Origin: Tsukamurella conjunctivitidis
GTDB lineage: Bacteria; Actinomycetota; Actinomycetes; Mycobacteriales; Mycobacteriaceae
Length of the DNA: 56,954 bases
NCBI RefSeq assembly: GCF_007858475.1
Contig: NZ_VIGX01000023.1
Coordinates: forward strand, 1 to 56,954
Reading direction: 5' to 3'
Positions 35,140-45,248 of this stretch are shown one piece after another (positions within the stretch are counted from its first letter, which is position 1; every line of letters begins with the position of its first letter). A program made the position numbers and the translations under genes. A model generated the notes under the pieces. The model was not told where the DNA came from, ran no database searches, and saw only the letters and a list, made by a program, of their open reading frames with translations.

Positions 35140-36270
35140 TCAGCGCGCGGTCCAGCGGTCCTCGATCCGTCCGTAGCGCCAGATCAGCAGTGCCACGGCC
35201 CATACCGCGACGAACAGGCCCACGATCACGAACCCCGCATAGTCCAGATTGATCGACGCGATCCAGCCGAGCGGCCCGGAGTCGACGTGCGCCCGCTCGG
35301 CGAGTACCCCCAGCAGTTCGACGGTGCCGATCGCGAGCGCGACGGCGACGGACAGCGAGGTGATCGTGATGTTGTAGTACACCTTCCGCACCGGCTTCGC
35401 GAACGCCCAGCCGTACGCGGCGTTCATGAAGACACCGTCGATGGTGTCCAGGAGCGACATCCCCGCCGCGAACAAGATCGGCAGCACGAGGATACAGTAG
35501 AAGGGCAGGGTGAACGCGGCCATGCCGCCCGCGAGCACCAGGAGGCCCACCTCGGTCGCGGTGTCGAAGCCGAGGCCGAACAGCACACCGACGGGATAGA
35601 TGTGCCAGGGCTTGCGGACCGAGCCGGACACCCCGCGCAGCAGACGGTTCATGAGGCCGCGCTTGTTCAGCCGGTCCTCGAGTTCGGCCTCGTCGTAGTG
35701 CCCCGAGCGCATGTCGCGGAACACCTTCACGATGCCGATGAGCACCACCAAGTTGATGATCCCGAGGATCCACAGGAAGACGCCGGACACCGAGGTGCCG
35801 ATGAAGCCGAGCACCGTCTGCATCGTCGAGTTCTCGTCCTCCACGGGCCCGACGAGGGCGCGCACGCCCAGCGCGAGGAGGGCGGCGAGGCCGAAGACGA
35901 CCGTCGAGTGTCCGAGCGAGAACCAGAAGCCCACCGACAGCGGCCGCCGCGGGTTGCACTCGCCTGCGGCGATCCGGCTCCCCCGATCGGCGAGCAGCTT
36001 GCGGGTGGTGTTGTCGATCGCGGCGATGTGGTCGGCGTCGAAGGCGTGCCGCAGGCCGAAGGTGTAGGCGAGCAGCCCGATGCCGATGGTGAACTCGCCG
36101 CCGTCGCCGATCCGGTAGTGCCCGGGCGCGATCAGCAGGACGAGGGCGCCGAAGCCCACCACGTGCAGCGCGACCACCGTCGCGGTCATGCCGAACAGCG
36201 ATCGCCGGTCGCCCGGGCCCAGTGCGGACCACGCCGTCCGCAGGCGCTGCGCGGTGCTCGGCTTCGTCAT
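35140..36270 (-). CDS. nicT: Nickel/cobalt permease (NiCoT, HoxN/NicT family)
   Basis: 376 residues, about eight membrane helices. The family signature RHAFDADHIAAIDNTTRK (HX4DH, helix II) and the motifs SLGHSTVVF and LGFDTATEV are intact. It imports Ni2+ (or Co2+) with high affinity. The start is ATG 36270, preceded by AAGGTGG. Placed directly after ureD, it supplies nickel for urease. Confidence 0.93.
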   Translation of the reverse strand: MTKPSTAQRLRTAWSALGPGDRRSLFGMTATVVALHVVGFGALVLLIAPGHYRIGDGGEFTIGIGLLAYTFGLRHAFDADHIAAIDNTTRKLLADRGSRIAAGECNPRRPLSVGFWFSLGHSTVVFGLAALLALGVRALVGPVEDENSTMQTVLGFIGTSVSGVFLWILGIINLVVLIGIVKVFRDMRSGHYDEAELEDRLNKRGLMNRLLRGVSGSVRKPWHIYPVGVLFGLGFDTATEVGLLVLAGGMAAFTLPFYCILVLPILFAAGMSLLDTIDGVFMNAAYGWAFAKPVRKVYYNITITSLSVAVALAIGTVELLGVLAERAHVDSGPLGWIASINLDYAGFVIVGLFVAVWAVALLIWRYGRIEDRWTAR

Positions 36271-36281
36271 GGATTCCACCT

Positions 36282-37103
36282 TCAGTACTTTCGCAGGTTC
36301 AGGGGCGCCTGTCCGGTCCATCGGGACCGGAGCAGCGCGATGACGGCGTCGAACAGGCCGGCGAGCTCGGCGGTGTCGTCGCCGAGGCAGCGGAGCACGA
36401 ACCCGGGGCCGGCGAGCGCGGTGAGCCCACTCCGGACGCCATCGACGGTCCCGGTCAGCGCGTGCACCTCGTCGAGCAGGGCGTCGTCGATCCGCGGATC
36501 GACCGCGGTCAACGAGCCGACGTGGGTGTGCCCGTCGAGGAAGCCGATCCCCGACGGGTCTGCCCGGCCCGGCTCGATGAGCAGGTTGTCCACCGCGAAC
36601 AGGGTGCCGCCGCGATGGATCTCCGTCCGCATCCGCAACTCGTCGTAGCGGAACCGCGCACCGTCAGGCGACCAACCGGGCGTCACGATCTCCGCCAGGA
36701 CCAGCGACGCGGACTCGTCCATCGCGACGGTGCAGGTCTGCCGATAGGTGGCCTCGCGGTAGAGGATCAGTGCGTCCGGGACGTACTCGAGGACACTGTG
36801 CGGCCCCAGCCGGATCCGCATGTCTTGCGCGGCGGCTCCGTCGGGCGTGCGGTACACCTTGGTCGCCGATTGCGTGGTCACCACGGCGTGGGCGTCAGCC
36901 TCCAACTCGAGGTCGATCGCGTACGTGTCGCCGCGCAAGCAGCCGCCGCCGGGGTTCACCACGTGGTAGGTGACCTGCCCGGAATCGTCAAGGTACATGG
37001 GGCGCAGGGTCTGCAGGGTGCCCGCGTGCCGCTGTGCCACGGCGACGGTGCGCCGACCCCGCGGCGCGAGGGTCAGGGCCAGTTCGCCGGTGAGTCCACT
37101 CAC
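36282..37103 (-). CDS. ureD: Urease accessory protein UreD (UreH)
   Basis: 273 residues. UreD is the scaffold that holds apo-urease with UreF and UreG during nickel insertion and channels Ni. Family blocks: [28 protein letters not shown] and [14 protein letters not shown]. The start GTG (37101-37103) overlaps the ureG stop in a GTGA junction; longer frames lack similarity. Last accessory gene before nicT, 11 bases apart. Confidence 0.93.
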   Translation of the reverse strand: MSGLTGELALTLAPRGRRTVAVAQRHAGTLQTLRPMYLDDSGQVTYHVVNPGGGCLRGDTYAIDLELEADAHAVVTTQSATKVYRTPDGAAAQDMRIRLGPHSVLEYVPDALILYREATYRQTCTVAMDESASLVLAEIVTPGWSPDGARFRYDELRMRTEIHRGGTLFAVDNLLIEPGRADPSGIGFLDGHTHVGSLTAVDPRIDDALLDEVHALTGTVDGVRSGLTALAGPGFVLRCLGDDTAELAGLFDAVIALLRSRWTGQAPLNLRKY

Positions 37104-37711
37104 GCGAGGTCGAGCATGAGGACGTCGCGGCGGATCCACTCCAGCACGCCGTCCAGGCCCTCGTCGGTCTTGAGGTTGGTCATGCAGAACGGACGGTCGC
37201 CGCGGAAGACCTTGGAGTCGGCGGCCATGACGGACAGGTCCGCGCCCACGTACGGCGCGAGGTCGGTCTTGTTGATCACGAACAGGTCCGACTTGATCAT
37301 GCCCTGGCCGGCCTTGCGCGGGATCTCCTCGCCCTGGGCCACATCGATGAGGTAGATCGAGAAGTCCACGAGCTCGGGGCTGAACGTGGCGGAGAGGTTG
37401 TCGCCGCCGCTCTCGATGAAGACGATCTGCAGATCGGGGTGCGCGGCGACGAGGCGGGTCACCGCGGCCTCGTTCATCGACGTGTCCTCGCGGATCGCCG
37501 TGTGCGGGCAGCCGCCGGTCTCGATACCGACGATGCGGTCGCCGGGCAGGACGCTGTTGCGCGCCAAGATCTTCGCGTCCTCGGTGGTGTAGATGTCGTT
37601 GGTGATGGCGGCCATCGACACCTCGTCGGCGAGGTGGCGGGTGATGCGCTCCACGAGTTGCGTCTTGCCGGCGCCCACGGGGCCGCCGACACCGATCCGG
37701 ATCGTCGTCAT
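37100..37711 (-). CDS. ureG: Urease accessory GTPase UreG
   Basis: 203 residues. P-loop [14 protein letters not shown] at the N-terminus, the nickel-binding Cys-Pro-His ([15 protein letters not shown]), [15 protein letters not shown] and the [13 protein letters not shown] guanine motif are all present. GTP hydrolysis drives transfer of Ni2+ into UreC. Ten bases after ureF and coupled to ureD. It lacks an N-terminal His-rich Ni store. Confidence 0.97.
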   Translation of the reverse strand: MTTIRIGVGGPVGAGKTQLVERITRHLADEVSMAAITNDIYTTEDAKILARNSVLPGDRIVGIETGGCPHTAIREDTSMNEAAVTRLVAAHPDLQIVFIESGGDNLSATFSPELVDFSIYLIDVAQGEEIPRKAGQGMIKSDLFVINKTDLAPYVGADLSVMAADSKVFRGDRPFCMTNLKTDEGLDGVLEWIRRDVLMLDLA

Positions 37712-37721
37712 GGAATTCCTC

Positions 37722-38480
37722 CTAGCTCATGAACATCCGCGCGCGCTGGCGCCTGTGCCGCATCTGGGCGATCTCCAGGCCCGGCGATGCGGCGCCCAGG
37801 TCGTCGTCGGTCAGGGTCATCGCGGTGGCGACGGCGTCGGCCACCACCTCGTGCATCGCGCGCTGCACCCGCTGGCCCGCGGTCTGCCCGATGGGGATGG
37901 CGCGCACGGCGTTCTGCGTCAGCGAGGTGACAGCCGCGAAGAGGTGCGCCTCGATCGCGGCGGCCGGCGGGGCGTCCACCGCGTGGGCGAACAGGGCGAA
38001 GGCGACCGCGGGGTGGCCGTGGCAGCGGCCCGCGTCCAGCTCGGCGAGGTAGTCGCCGAGGAAGGACTCGGGCGTCACCACGGCACCGACCTCGGCGGTG
38101 CGCCGCCCGATCGTCGCCGCGGCGGTACGCACCTGTTCGGGCAGGGTCAGCGCGGCGAGGAGGCGGTCGAGCCGCCATACCGCGTCGAGGTCGCCGAGGT
38201 GCAGGGCGTCGTAGACCATGCGGATCGCGAGGCCGTCCGTGTACGCGAGTTGGCGGGCGACGTAGGCCCGCAACCACGCTGCGAACGTGTGCTCATCGGT
38301 GATCGCGCCGTCGGCGAGGTAGGACTCCATGCCGAAGGAGTGGCTGAAGGCCCCCGTCGGCAGGGCGGAATCGCTCAGCTGCAGCAGCGGGAGCAGGTAT
38401 CCCGGCGACGCCCCCGCCCCGATTGAACACTGTTTCGGTACGGCGCGACCTGGGCTTTCCCTGACAGAAACAGTGTTCAA
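37722..38480 (-). CDS. ureF: Urease accessory protein UreF
   Basis: 252 residues if started at the TTG 38480, which overlaps the ureE stop (TTGA). No ATG or GTG occurs before Met51 (in GMESYLAD), so the TTG start seems real, giving about 30 extra residues before the family start [21 protein letters not shown]. UreF acts as a GTPase-gating protein for UreG in the UreDFG complex. The first codons lie in a 15-bp-arm inverted repeat (38422-38481). Confidence 0.9.
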   Translation of the reverse strand: MNTVSVRESPGRAVPKQCSIGAGASPGYLLPLLQLSDSALPTGAFSHSFGMESYLADGAITDEHTFAAWLRAYVARQLAYTDGLAIRMVYDALHLGDLDAVWRLDRLLAALTLPEQVRTAAATIGRRTAEVGAVVTPESFLGDYLAELDAGRCHGHPAVAFALFAHAVDAPPAAAIEAHLFAAVTSLTQNAVRAIPIGQTAGQRVQRAMHEVVADAVATAMTLTDDDLGAASPGLEIAQMRHRRQRARMFMS

Positions 38481-38481
38481 T
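38422..38481. repeat. Inverted repeat at the ureE/ureF junction
   Basis: ATTGAACACTGTTTC (38422-38436) recurs exactly inverted at 38467-38481, with a 30-base loop. The right arm contains both the ureE stop and the TTG start of ureF; the left arm is in the ureF N-terminal extension. Each arm is itself near-palindromic (GAACAC-TGTTTC). It could sequester the ureF start or be a remnant of a small mobile repeat. Confidence 0.75.
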
Positions 38482-38962
38482 GCGTGTGCTCCGCGTGCCG
38501 GAAGGGCGTGGGTAGGACGCGGTCCTGGCGGTCGTACGGCACGCCGTGGTGGGCGAGGTAGTCCTCGACGGTGTGGTCGTACTGCACCACCATGACCTCG
38601 GCGCCGTACTCGGAGTCGGCGTCGAAGAACTGCGCCTGCAGGTGCCGGTTGCCGAGCCCGTGTGCGGTGCGTCCCATCTCGGTGACGGTGCGCGGGGCGA
38701 TCACCAGAACGTCGGTCGCGAGCACCTGGACGGCGATGATGTTCTTCTCGTCGCGGTGCAGGATGTCGCCGTCGCGCAGGTCGCCGTCCGGGCCGGCGGG
38801 GGCGGCGAGCCGCAGCCCGATCTCCCGGTCGTGGTCGGTCCGCACCCGCTGGATCCGCTTGACGAGGTCGGCGCCGGCGAGGGGCACGCGCTCCAGGTGC
38901 AGCCCCGCCCGGTCGGCGGGGTCGAGGTCGGCGAGGTTGCCGAGAACGGTCTCGATGATCAT
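38477..38962 (-). CDS. ureE: Urease nickel metallochaperone UreE
   Basis: 161 residues. N-terminal peptide-binding domain, then the metal-binding domain with GLGNRHLQAQF (conserved His) and a C-terminal tail FRHAEHTH containing only three histidines, unlike the His-rich tail of Klebsiella UreE. It delivers Ni2+ to UreG. ATG 38962 lies 10 bases after ureC with GGCGAGAG upstream; its stop overlaps ureF. Confidence 0.92.
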   Translation of the reverse strand: MIIETVLGNLADLDPADRAGLHLERVPLAGADLVKRIQRVRTDHDREIGLRLAAPAGPDGDLRDGDILHRDEKNIIAVQVLATDVLVIAPRTVTEMGRTAHGLGNRHLQAQFFDADSEYGAEVMVVQYDHTVEDYLAHHGVPYDRQDRVLPTPFRHAEHTH

Positions 38963-38972
38963 CTCTCGCCTC

Positions 38973-40696
<1,724 letters not shown>

Positions 40697-40700
<4 letters not shown>

Positions 40701-41038
40701 TGCACTCCCCTGTTCCCGGCGTTCTCGGCACCGTCGAGCGGGCCGTTGACGCGGTTGGCCAGGCCGTGGACCTCGCGGGCGCCGGCGAGGGCGACGAGCC
40801 GCACCGTCTTGCCGTCGCCGGGCTCGAACCGGACGGCGGTCCCGGACGGGATGTCCAGGCGGTGCCCGTACGCCTCGGCGCGGTCGAAGTCGAGGGCGCG
40901 GTTGACCTCGGCGAAGTGGAAGTGCGAGCCCACCTGGATGGGGCGGTCGCCGGTGTTGACGACGCGGACGGTGCGCGTGGGCCGGCCGTCGTTGCACAGG
41001 ATCGGCGTGGCGGCGAGGCGGAGTTCTCCGGGGATCAC
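40697..41038 (-). CDS. ureB: Urease beta subunit UreB
   Basis: 113 residues. Starts [21 protein letters not shown] and has the conserved [19 protein letters not shown] and [25 protein letters not shown] segments. Structural subunit of urease. Seven bases after ureA; GTGA overlap with ureC. Confidence 0.97.
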
Positions 41039-41045
41039 GATGCGC

Positions 41046-41348
41046 CTACCGAATCGGGTGGTGGACGGTGACGAGCTTGGTGCCGTCGGGGAAGGTGGCT
41101 TCGACCTGCACGTCGTGGATCATCTCGGGCACGCCCTCCATGACATCGTCGCGGGTGAGGACGGTGGCCCCGTAAGCCATGAGATCCGCGACGCTGCGAC
41201 CGTCCCGGGCGCCCTCGACCAGCTCGTACGTGATGATCGCGATCGCCTCGGGATGGTTCAGCTTGAGCCCACGGGCCTGGCGGCGGCGCGCCAGATCGGC
41301 GGCGACGACGATGAGCAGTTTGTCCTGCTCGCGGGGCAAGAGGTGCAT
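41046..41348 (-). CDS. ureA: Urease gamma subunit UreA
   Basis: 100 residues, exactly the family length. [20 protein letters not shown] and the [19 protein letters not shown] end are diagnostic. First gene of ureABCEFGD-nicT. The upstream 239 bases (41349-41587) carry no gene; they hold the GlnR half-site array and must hold the promoter. Confidence 0.97.
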   Translation of the reverse strand: MHLLPREQDKLLIVVAADLARRRQARGLKLNHPEAIAIITYELVEGARDGRSVADLMAYGATVLTRDDVMEGVPEMIHDVQVEATFPDGTKLVTVHHPIR

Positions 41349-41401
41349 GAGGATTCATGCAAATCCCTTGCCCCGGCGGCCGTCAAGCCAGATCGTCAGG
41401 C

Positions 41402-41428
41402 GCAACAGGCTCGAAACACGAAGTTAAC
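41402..41428. promoter_or_regulatory. Triple GlnR half-site array upstream of ureA
   Basis: GCAAC (41402-41406), GAAAC (41413-41417) and TTAAC (41424-41428) follow each other with exactly 6 bases between, giving two overlapping AC-N9-AC GlnR sites. It lies 54-80 bases upstream of the ureA ATG, a normal activator position. GlnR controls urease in Streptomyces; binding here is inferred. Confidence 0.65.
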
Positions 41429-41587
41429 GCACTGTCCTGCTGGGGCGACATCGACGTCGGGGTGCCGACTGTCGCACCCGATCGTCCCGTGGTTCGACGG
41501 TGCCGTCTGTCGCCGGCCAGCGACGGCCGGCTCGGTAGTGAACGCGGATCGATCGGGCAAGTCAGCGGGTGATCGCGCAGAGGCTGG

Positions 41588-42187
41588 TCACGGCGCCTTC
41601 GAGATCGCCAGCGTCGCCCACTCGATAGCCTTGTTGCACTCCGAGACGAGGCCCGGCGACGGCGTGCCGAACACGGCAACAGAGTAGGCGGAGTGGACAA
41701 TCGCCTTCTCAGACATGAACGACGCGAAGCAACCATCACGGTCCTCCGTCGTCACGATCACTCGACGACCATTGATCACGCGATCAGGCTGCCACGGGCG
41801 GTAGCTCTGCTTGGCCTTATACGCGTCTAGCGACTTCTCGTTTCCGAGCGTCTGACTGAACGATGCGATGCCGTCGCCTGACTGCCAGTGACAGCCTCGG
41901 TAGTTCGGCGAGACCGAAATAGCTGCGTCCTTCAACGTGCGTGGCTCCGCGCCGAGATTGCGCATCTCCTCATCCGTATACGCCGTGCAGGGCTCGAAGC
42001 TTGTCCCATCGTTCCGTTCGTTGGTCCGACCCGCGTGTTGAGGCGTGAATGGCAGTGGCTGCGCCGGTGCGAGCACCGATCGCTTCACCACACTTTCTTC
42101 GACTACCGCCTCGCCCTCCACCGCGACAGCGCAGCCGGAAAGCAACAGCGCCATCAGGACAAGTCGGAGCTCGCGGGCTACTCCCAT
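41588..42187 (-). CDS. DUF3558-type lipoprotein, left copy
   Basis: 199 residues. Lipoprotein signal with LLLSGC (Cys near 19), then a globular domain with conserved cysteines in EPCTAYTDEEM, RGCHWQS, DGCFASF and SECNKAIEWA, the pattern of mycobacterial DUF3558 lipoproteins of unknown function. It is highly similar to the right copy (53857-54444), most so in the C-terminal half. Its ATG lies inside the upstream helical gene (10-base overlap). Confidence 0.85.
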   Translation of the reverse strand: MGVARELRLVLMALLLSGCAVAVEGEAVVEESVVKRSVLAPAQPLPFTPQHAGRTNERNDGTSFEPCTAYTDEEMRNLGAEPRTLKDAAISVSPNYRGCHWQSGDGIASFSQTLGNEKSLDAYKAKQSYRPWQPDRVINGRRVIVTTEDRDGCFASFMSEKAIVHSAYSVAVFGTPSPGLVSECNKAIEWATLAISKAP

Positions 42188-42555
42188 CGAACCATGATCC
42201 CCTCGGCGCTAGCGAGCTCTGTGTCTCCGATGTCCTTAGCAATCTGCCTCAGAGCAGCGGCGATACTCAGCGCCTCAGCTGCCTCTCGCTGAAAGTTCTG
42301 GACCACGGAGTGCTCGTGGTCATGCACGGCCACGCCCAGGTTGTAGGTCGCCGCACGCCCTTCAATCGTGTCACCCAAGTAGTTGGTTCGGCAAACGTCA
42401 CGGAGAGTCACCATCAGTTGTTTGAGCCTCGCTGCATGGCGCTCATGCGCCTTCGCGAGCTCCTCGATCGGATCGCCCTTGAGCACCATGTTCGGCCGAT
42501 CGGCGATACGCTGCACCGCCTCCTCGCGAATCTTGTCCGCGTCGGGATTGCTCAC
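42178..42555 (-). CDS. Small helical protein, left copy of duplicated pair
   Basis: 125 residues, soluble, all-helical, no signal. Starts at a GTG with GGAGGAATC upstream. Begins VSNPDADKIREEAVQRIADRP; it is closely similar to the 54435-54815 protein along its length. Conserved TNYLGDT(I/V)EGRAATYN(L/I)GVAVHDHE is its strongest block. The long antiparallel helices and pairing with a lipoprotein suggest a WXG100/ESX-like partner, but no WXG motif is seen. Confidence 0.8.
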   Translation of the reverse strand: MSNPDADKIREEAVQRIADRPNMVLKGDPIEELAKAHERHAARLKQLMVTLRDVCRTNYLGDTIEGRAATYNLGVAVHDHEHSVVQNFQREAAEALSIAAALRQIAKDIGDTELASAEGIMVRWE

Positions 42556-42653
42556 GATTCCTCCGATCGTCACCGGCAGGCGTGCAAGCGCCCTCAATCA
42601 TTGGACGCACCAGCTGGGTGATCGGTTCCCGGAACTTCGCCGAGAGCGACGAA

Positions 42654-42680
42654 GGGGCGCGACCGTGGCGGTCGCGCCCC
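42654..42680 (-). terminator. Terminator copied with the gnd fragment
   Basis: GGGGCGCGACC-GTGGC-GGTCGCGCCCC, an 11-bp perfect stem just after the gnd fragment stop (42696). The equivalent hairpin follows intact gnd at 54914-54940. Confidence 0.8.
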
Positions 42681-42695
42681 TCACGTCGTTCGTGC

Positions 42696-42851
42696 TCAGT
42701 CCGTCTGGACCTCGCTGCGGTCACCCGACCACAGCGTGTGGAACGTGCCCGACTTGTCGACGCGCTTGTAGGTGTGCGCGCCGAAGAAGTCACGCTGTCC
42801 CTGGACGAGCGCGGCTACAGGCGATCGGCAACTGCGCACGTCGAACTAGCT
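42696..42851 (-). pseudogene. 3' fragment of gnd (6-phosphogluconate dehydrogenase)
   Basis: The last ~38 codons are nearly identical to intact gnd (ALVQGQRDFFGAHTYKRVDK, then GTFHTLWSGDRSEVQTD and stop). Further upstream the reading decays: the Tyr codon of SYFD is a TAG stop, and the next eight codons are altered. Similarity ends at 42851, nine bases before the universal stress protein stop. Confidence 0.9.
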
Positions 42852-42859
42852 GTCGCCGG

Positions 42860-43222
42860 CTACCCCTGGGCGACCTTCACCGCCAGCACGGGGCATGTGG
42901 CGTCGAGCAGGATCCGCTGCGCCGACGAGCCGAACAGCAGCTTGCCGGTCGCGGTGCGGTGCTTGATGCCGATCACCAGGACGGAGGCGTCCACGGCGGT
43001 AGCGGCGTCGACGACGCCGCCCACCGGGTCCTTCTCGAACTCCTTCGGTCGTTCGATGCTGACGGTGAGGCCGCGTGCGGTGGCCTCCGAGACGTCCGGG
43101 GCGTCACCGTCGAGCAGGAAGACGACGATGGGCTCCCCGGGCCTGCGCTCCGCTTCGCGATAGGCGGCCTCCAATGCGGCGGCGCTCTCGGGAGTGGTCG
43201 AGTGGGCGACGAGAATCGTCAT
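42860..43222 (-). CDS. Universal stress protein (UspA family)
   Basis: 120 residues, single Usp domain: N-terminal strand MTILVAHSTTPESAAALEAA, the strand VIGIKHRTATGKLLFGSSAQRIL (ATP-binding loop) and CPVLAVKV at the end. It lies 2 bases after tctA and looks like the fourth gene of the tct operon. Usp genes often accompany transporters in actinobacteria, modulating them by nucleotide binding. Confidence 0.88.
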   Translation of the reverse strand: MTILVAHSTTPESAAALEAAYREAERRPGEPIVVFLLDGDAPDVSEATARGLTVSIERPKEFEKDPVGGVVDAATAVDASVLVIGIKHRTATGKLLFGSSAQRILLDATCPVLAVKVAQG

Positions 43223-43224
43223 GG

Positions 43225-44733
43225 TCAGATGTCCTTTCCGGTGCGGGCGGTGACGACCTGGCGCGCCTTGACGAGGAGCACGGCGATCAGCAGGCCGTAG
43301 AGGGTGATCGAGATCGGCGAGGAGACGAGGACGGAGTAGTCGCCGTCGGACGAGAGCAGGGCGTCCCGCAGGCTGGTCTCGGCGAGCGGGCCCAGCACCA
43401 TGCCGATGAGCAGCGGCGCGATGGGGATGTCGTAGCGCTTGAAGACGAAGGCCAGGAGACCGATCGCGAGGAACAGCAGCAGGTCGAACGTCGTCGGCGA
43501 GGTCGCGTAGATGCCGAGCCCGCAGAAGACCACGATGCTGCCGTACAGGTACGGAGCCGGGATCAGGAGGAGCTTCGCCCACAACTGCGCGAAGGGCAGG
43601 TTGATGATGAGCAGCACGACCATCGCTATGAAGAAGCTGGCGAGTAGTGCCCACACCAGATCCGGCGAGTTGTCGAACAGCAGCGGCCCCGGCTGGAGGC
43701 CGTACTGGCGGAAGGCGGCGAGCATGATCGCCGCGGTCGCCGAGACCGGGAGGCCCAGCGAGAGCAGCGCCCCCATCGCCATGCCGGTGGTCGAGTTGCC
43801 CGCGGCCTCGGGGGCGGCGAGGCCGCGCGGGGCGCCCTTGCCGAACATCGGGAACTTCCGGCGGCGGTCCAGTCGCCGTTCGACGTCGTAGGCGAGGAAG
43901 GTCGGGACCTCGGAGCCGCCGACCGGGATCACGCCGAAGGGCAGGCCGATCGCGGTGCCACGACCCCACGCCGGGAGCGCCTCCTTGAACTCCGCCTTGG
44001 AGAGCCAGGCGCGGCCGGCCTTGGCGCCGAGTGCCTTCGGGGCCGGATCGCGGCGAATCCGCGAGGCGACGATGATGATCTCGCCGAGGGCCAGCATGCC
44101 GACCGCGACGATCACCAGCGAGATCCCGTCGAAGAGGTTCGCCGAGCCGAACGTGAATCGCTCGGTGCCGGAGATCTGGTCGATGCCGACGGTCGCGAAC
44201 ATCAGGCCCATCACGAGTGAGGCGAGCCCCTTGAGTACCGATTCGGAGACCACCGAGGAGATCGCGCCGAAAGCCAGGAGCGAGAGGGCGAAGTACTCGG
44301 CCGGGCCGAACTTCGTGGAGAGCTCCGCCATGAACGGCGCGAGGAAGACCACGAGGATCGAGGCGATCATGCCGCCGATGAAGGCGCCGATCGCGGCGAT
44401 GGCGAGCGCCTGGGGCGCCTTGCCGTTCTTCGCCATCTGGTGGCCCTCGAAGGTCGACGCGATCGACGAGGCCTGCCCCGGCGTGTTCATGAGGATCGCC
44501 ATCGTCGAGTCGCCGAACAAGCCTCCGAAGTAGACGCCCGAGAACAGGATGAAGGCGGCGGTCGGGTTGAGCGCGAAGGTCATCGGGAGCAGCAGCGCCA
44601 CCGCCATCGAGGAGCCGAGGCCGGGCAGCACGCCCACCGCGGTGCCGATGAGACAGCCGATGACGACCCACATGAGGTTCTCGGGCGACAATGCGCCGCC
44701 GAACCCGTCGAGCAGTAGTCCGAACTGTTCCAT
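43225..44733 (-). CDS. tctA: Tripartite tricarboxylate transporter, large permease TctA
   Basis: 502 residues, about 11-12 membrane helices. Opening segment with GVLPGLGSSMAVALLLPMTF and the repeat GDSTMAILMNTPGQASS are TctA signatures, as is the middle FGVIPVGGSEVPTFLAYDVE and GNSTTGMAMGALLSLGLPVSAT. With TctB and TctC it takes up citrate-like or other carboxylates, driven by ion gradients. The start ATG is 44733; gene order tctC-tctB-tctA-usp is compact, with 2-base gaps or overlaps. Confidence 0.93.
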   Translation of the reverse strand: MEQFGLLLDGFGGALSPENLMWVVIGCLIGTAVGVLPGLGSSMAVALLLPMTFALNPTAAFILFSGVYFGGLFGDSTMAILMNTPGQASSIASTFEGHQMAKNGKAPQALAIAAIGAFIGGMIASILVVFLAPFMAELSTKFGPAEYFALSLLAFGAISSVVSESVLKGLASLVMGLMFATVGIDQISGTERFTFGSANLFDGISLVIVAVGMLALGEIIIVASRIRRDPAPKALGAKAGRAWLSKAEFKEALPAWGRGTAIGLPFGVIPVGGSEVPTFLAYDVERRLDRRRKFPMFGKGAPRGLAAPEAAGNSTTGMAMGALLSLGLPVSATAAIMLAAFRQYGLQPGPLLFDNSPDLVWALLASFFIAMVVLLIINLPFAQLWAKLLLIPAPYLYGSIVVFCGLGIYATSPTTFDLLLFLAIGLLAFVFKRYDIPIAPLLIGMVLGPLAETSLRDALLSSDGDYSVLVSSPISITLYGLLIAVLLVKARQVVTARTGKDI

Positions 44734-44735
44734 GG

Positions 44736-45248
44736 TCACAGCCCTCCCAGGATTCCGGACGGGAGCGGGACGTCCAGCAGGACGCCGAAGATCAGGAAGA
44801 CGAGGCTGGACAGCAGCAGCCCGGCGGAAACATCGAAGAGGGGCCGCTTGCTGTTGAACGCCCGCGTGACGCACCAGAACAGGAGCGCGGCGGCGAGGAT
44901 CCAGCCGAGGACGTCGAGGAGCACCGCGAAGGCGACGAGTCCACCGATGAGCCAGCCTGCGGCCGCCCAATCGGTGTAGGTGCGGAACCTCGTCTCCGAG
45001 CGCGCCGACTCGTCCGGGTTGCGGACGAAGTGCACCGCGAGCGCGGCGGCCAGCGCGTAGCCGACGATCGCGAGCAACCACGGGAAGAAGGTCGGTCCGG
45101 GGCTGTCGTCGGACTGCACGTCCATGGTGAGGTTGCCGATCACCACCAGCGTGCTGGCGATCGCGAGGATCGCCGGGACGACGAGCGCACCGAGACCGTT
45201 CCCCGTGCCCGGGGCCGCGGCGTGCGGCTCTTCTACCTGCGCAGTCAT
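44736..45248 (-). CDS. tctB: Tripartite tricarboxylate transporter, small subunit TctB
   Basis: 170 residues, four membrane helices with GPTFFPWLLAIVGYALA (second helix), DWAAAGWLIGGLVAFAVLLDVLGW and a C-terminal GVLLDVPLPSGI, as in TctB. Start overlaps the tctC stop; ends 2 bases before tctA. Confidence 0.9.
   Translation of the reverse strand: MTAQVEEPHAAAPGTGNGLGALVVPAILAIASTLVVIGNLTMDVQSDDSPGPTFFPWLLAIVGYALAAALAVHFVRNPDESARSETRFRTYTDWAAAGWLIGGLVAFAVLLDVLGWILAAALLFWCVTRAFNSKRPLFDVSAGLLLSSLVFLIFGVLLDVPLPSGILGGL

Larger units (their letters stand above)
41586..42851. repeat. Left copy of the 1.26-kb duplicated block
   Basis: Homologous in the same orientation to 53855-55111. Both copies contain, on the minus strand, the 3' end of gnd, a GC-rich terminator, a ~125-residue helical protein and a DUF3558 lipoprotein, with the same 10-base gene overlap. 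Homology begins at GGTCACGGCGCC and stops at TAGCT within gnd. Here gnd is only a 3' fragment. Confidence 0.9.
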
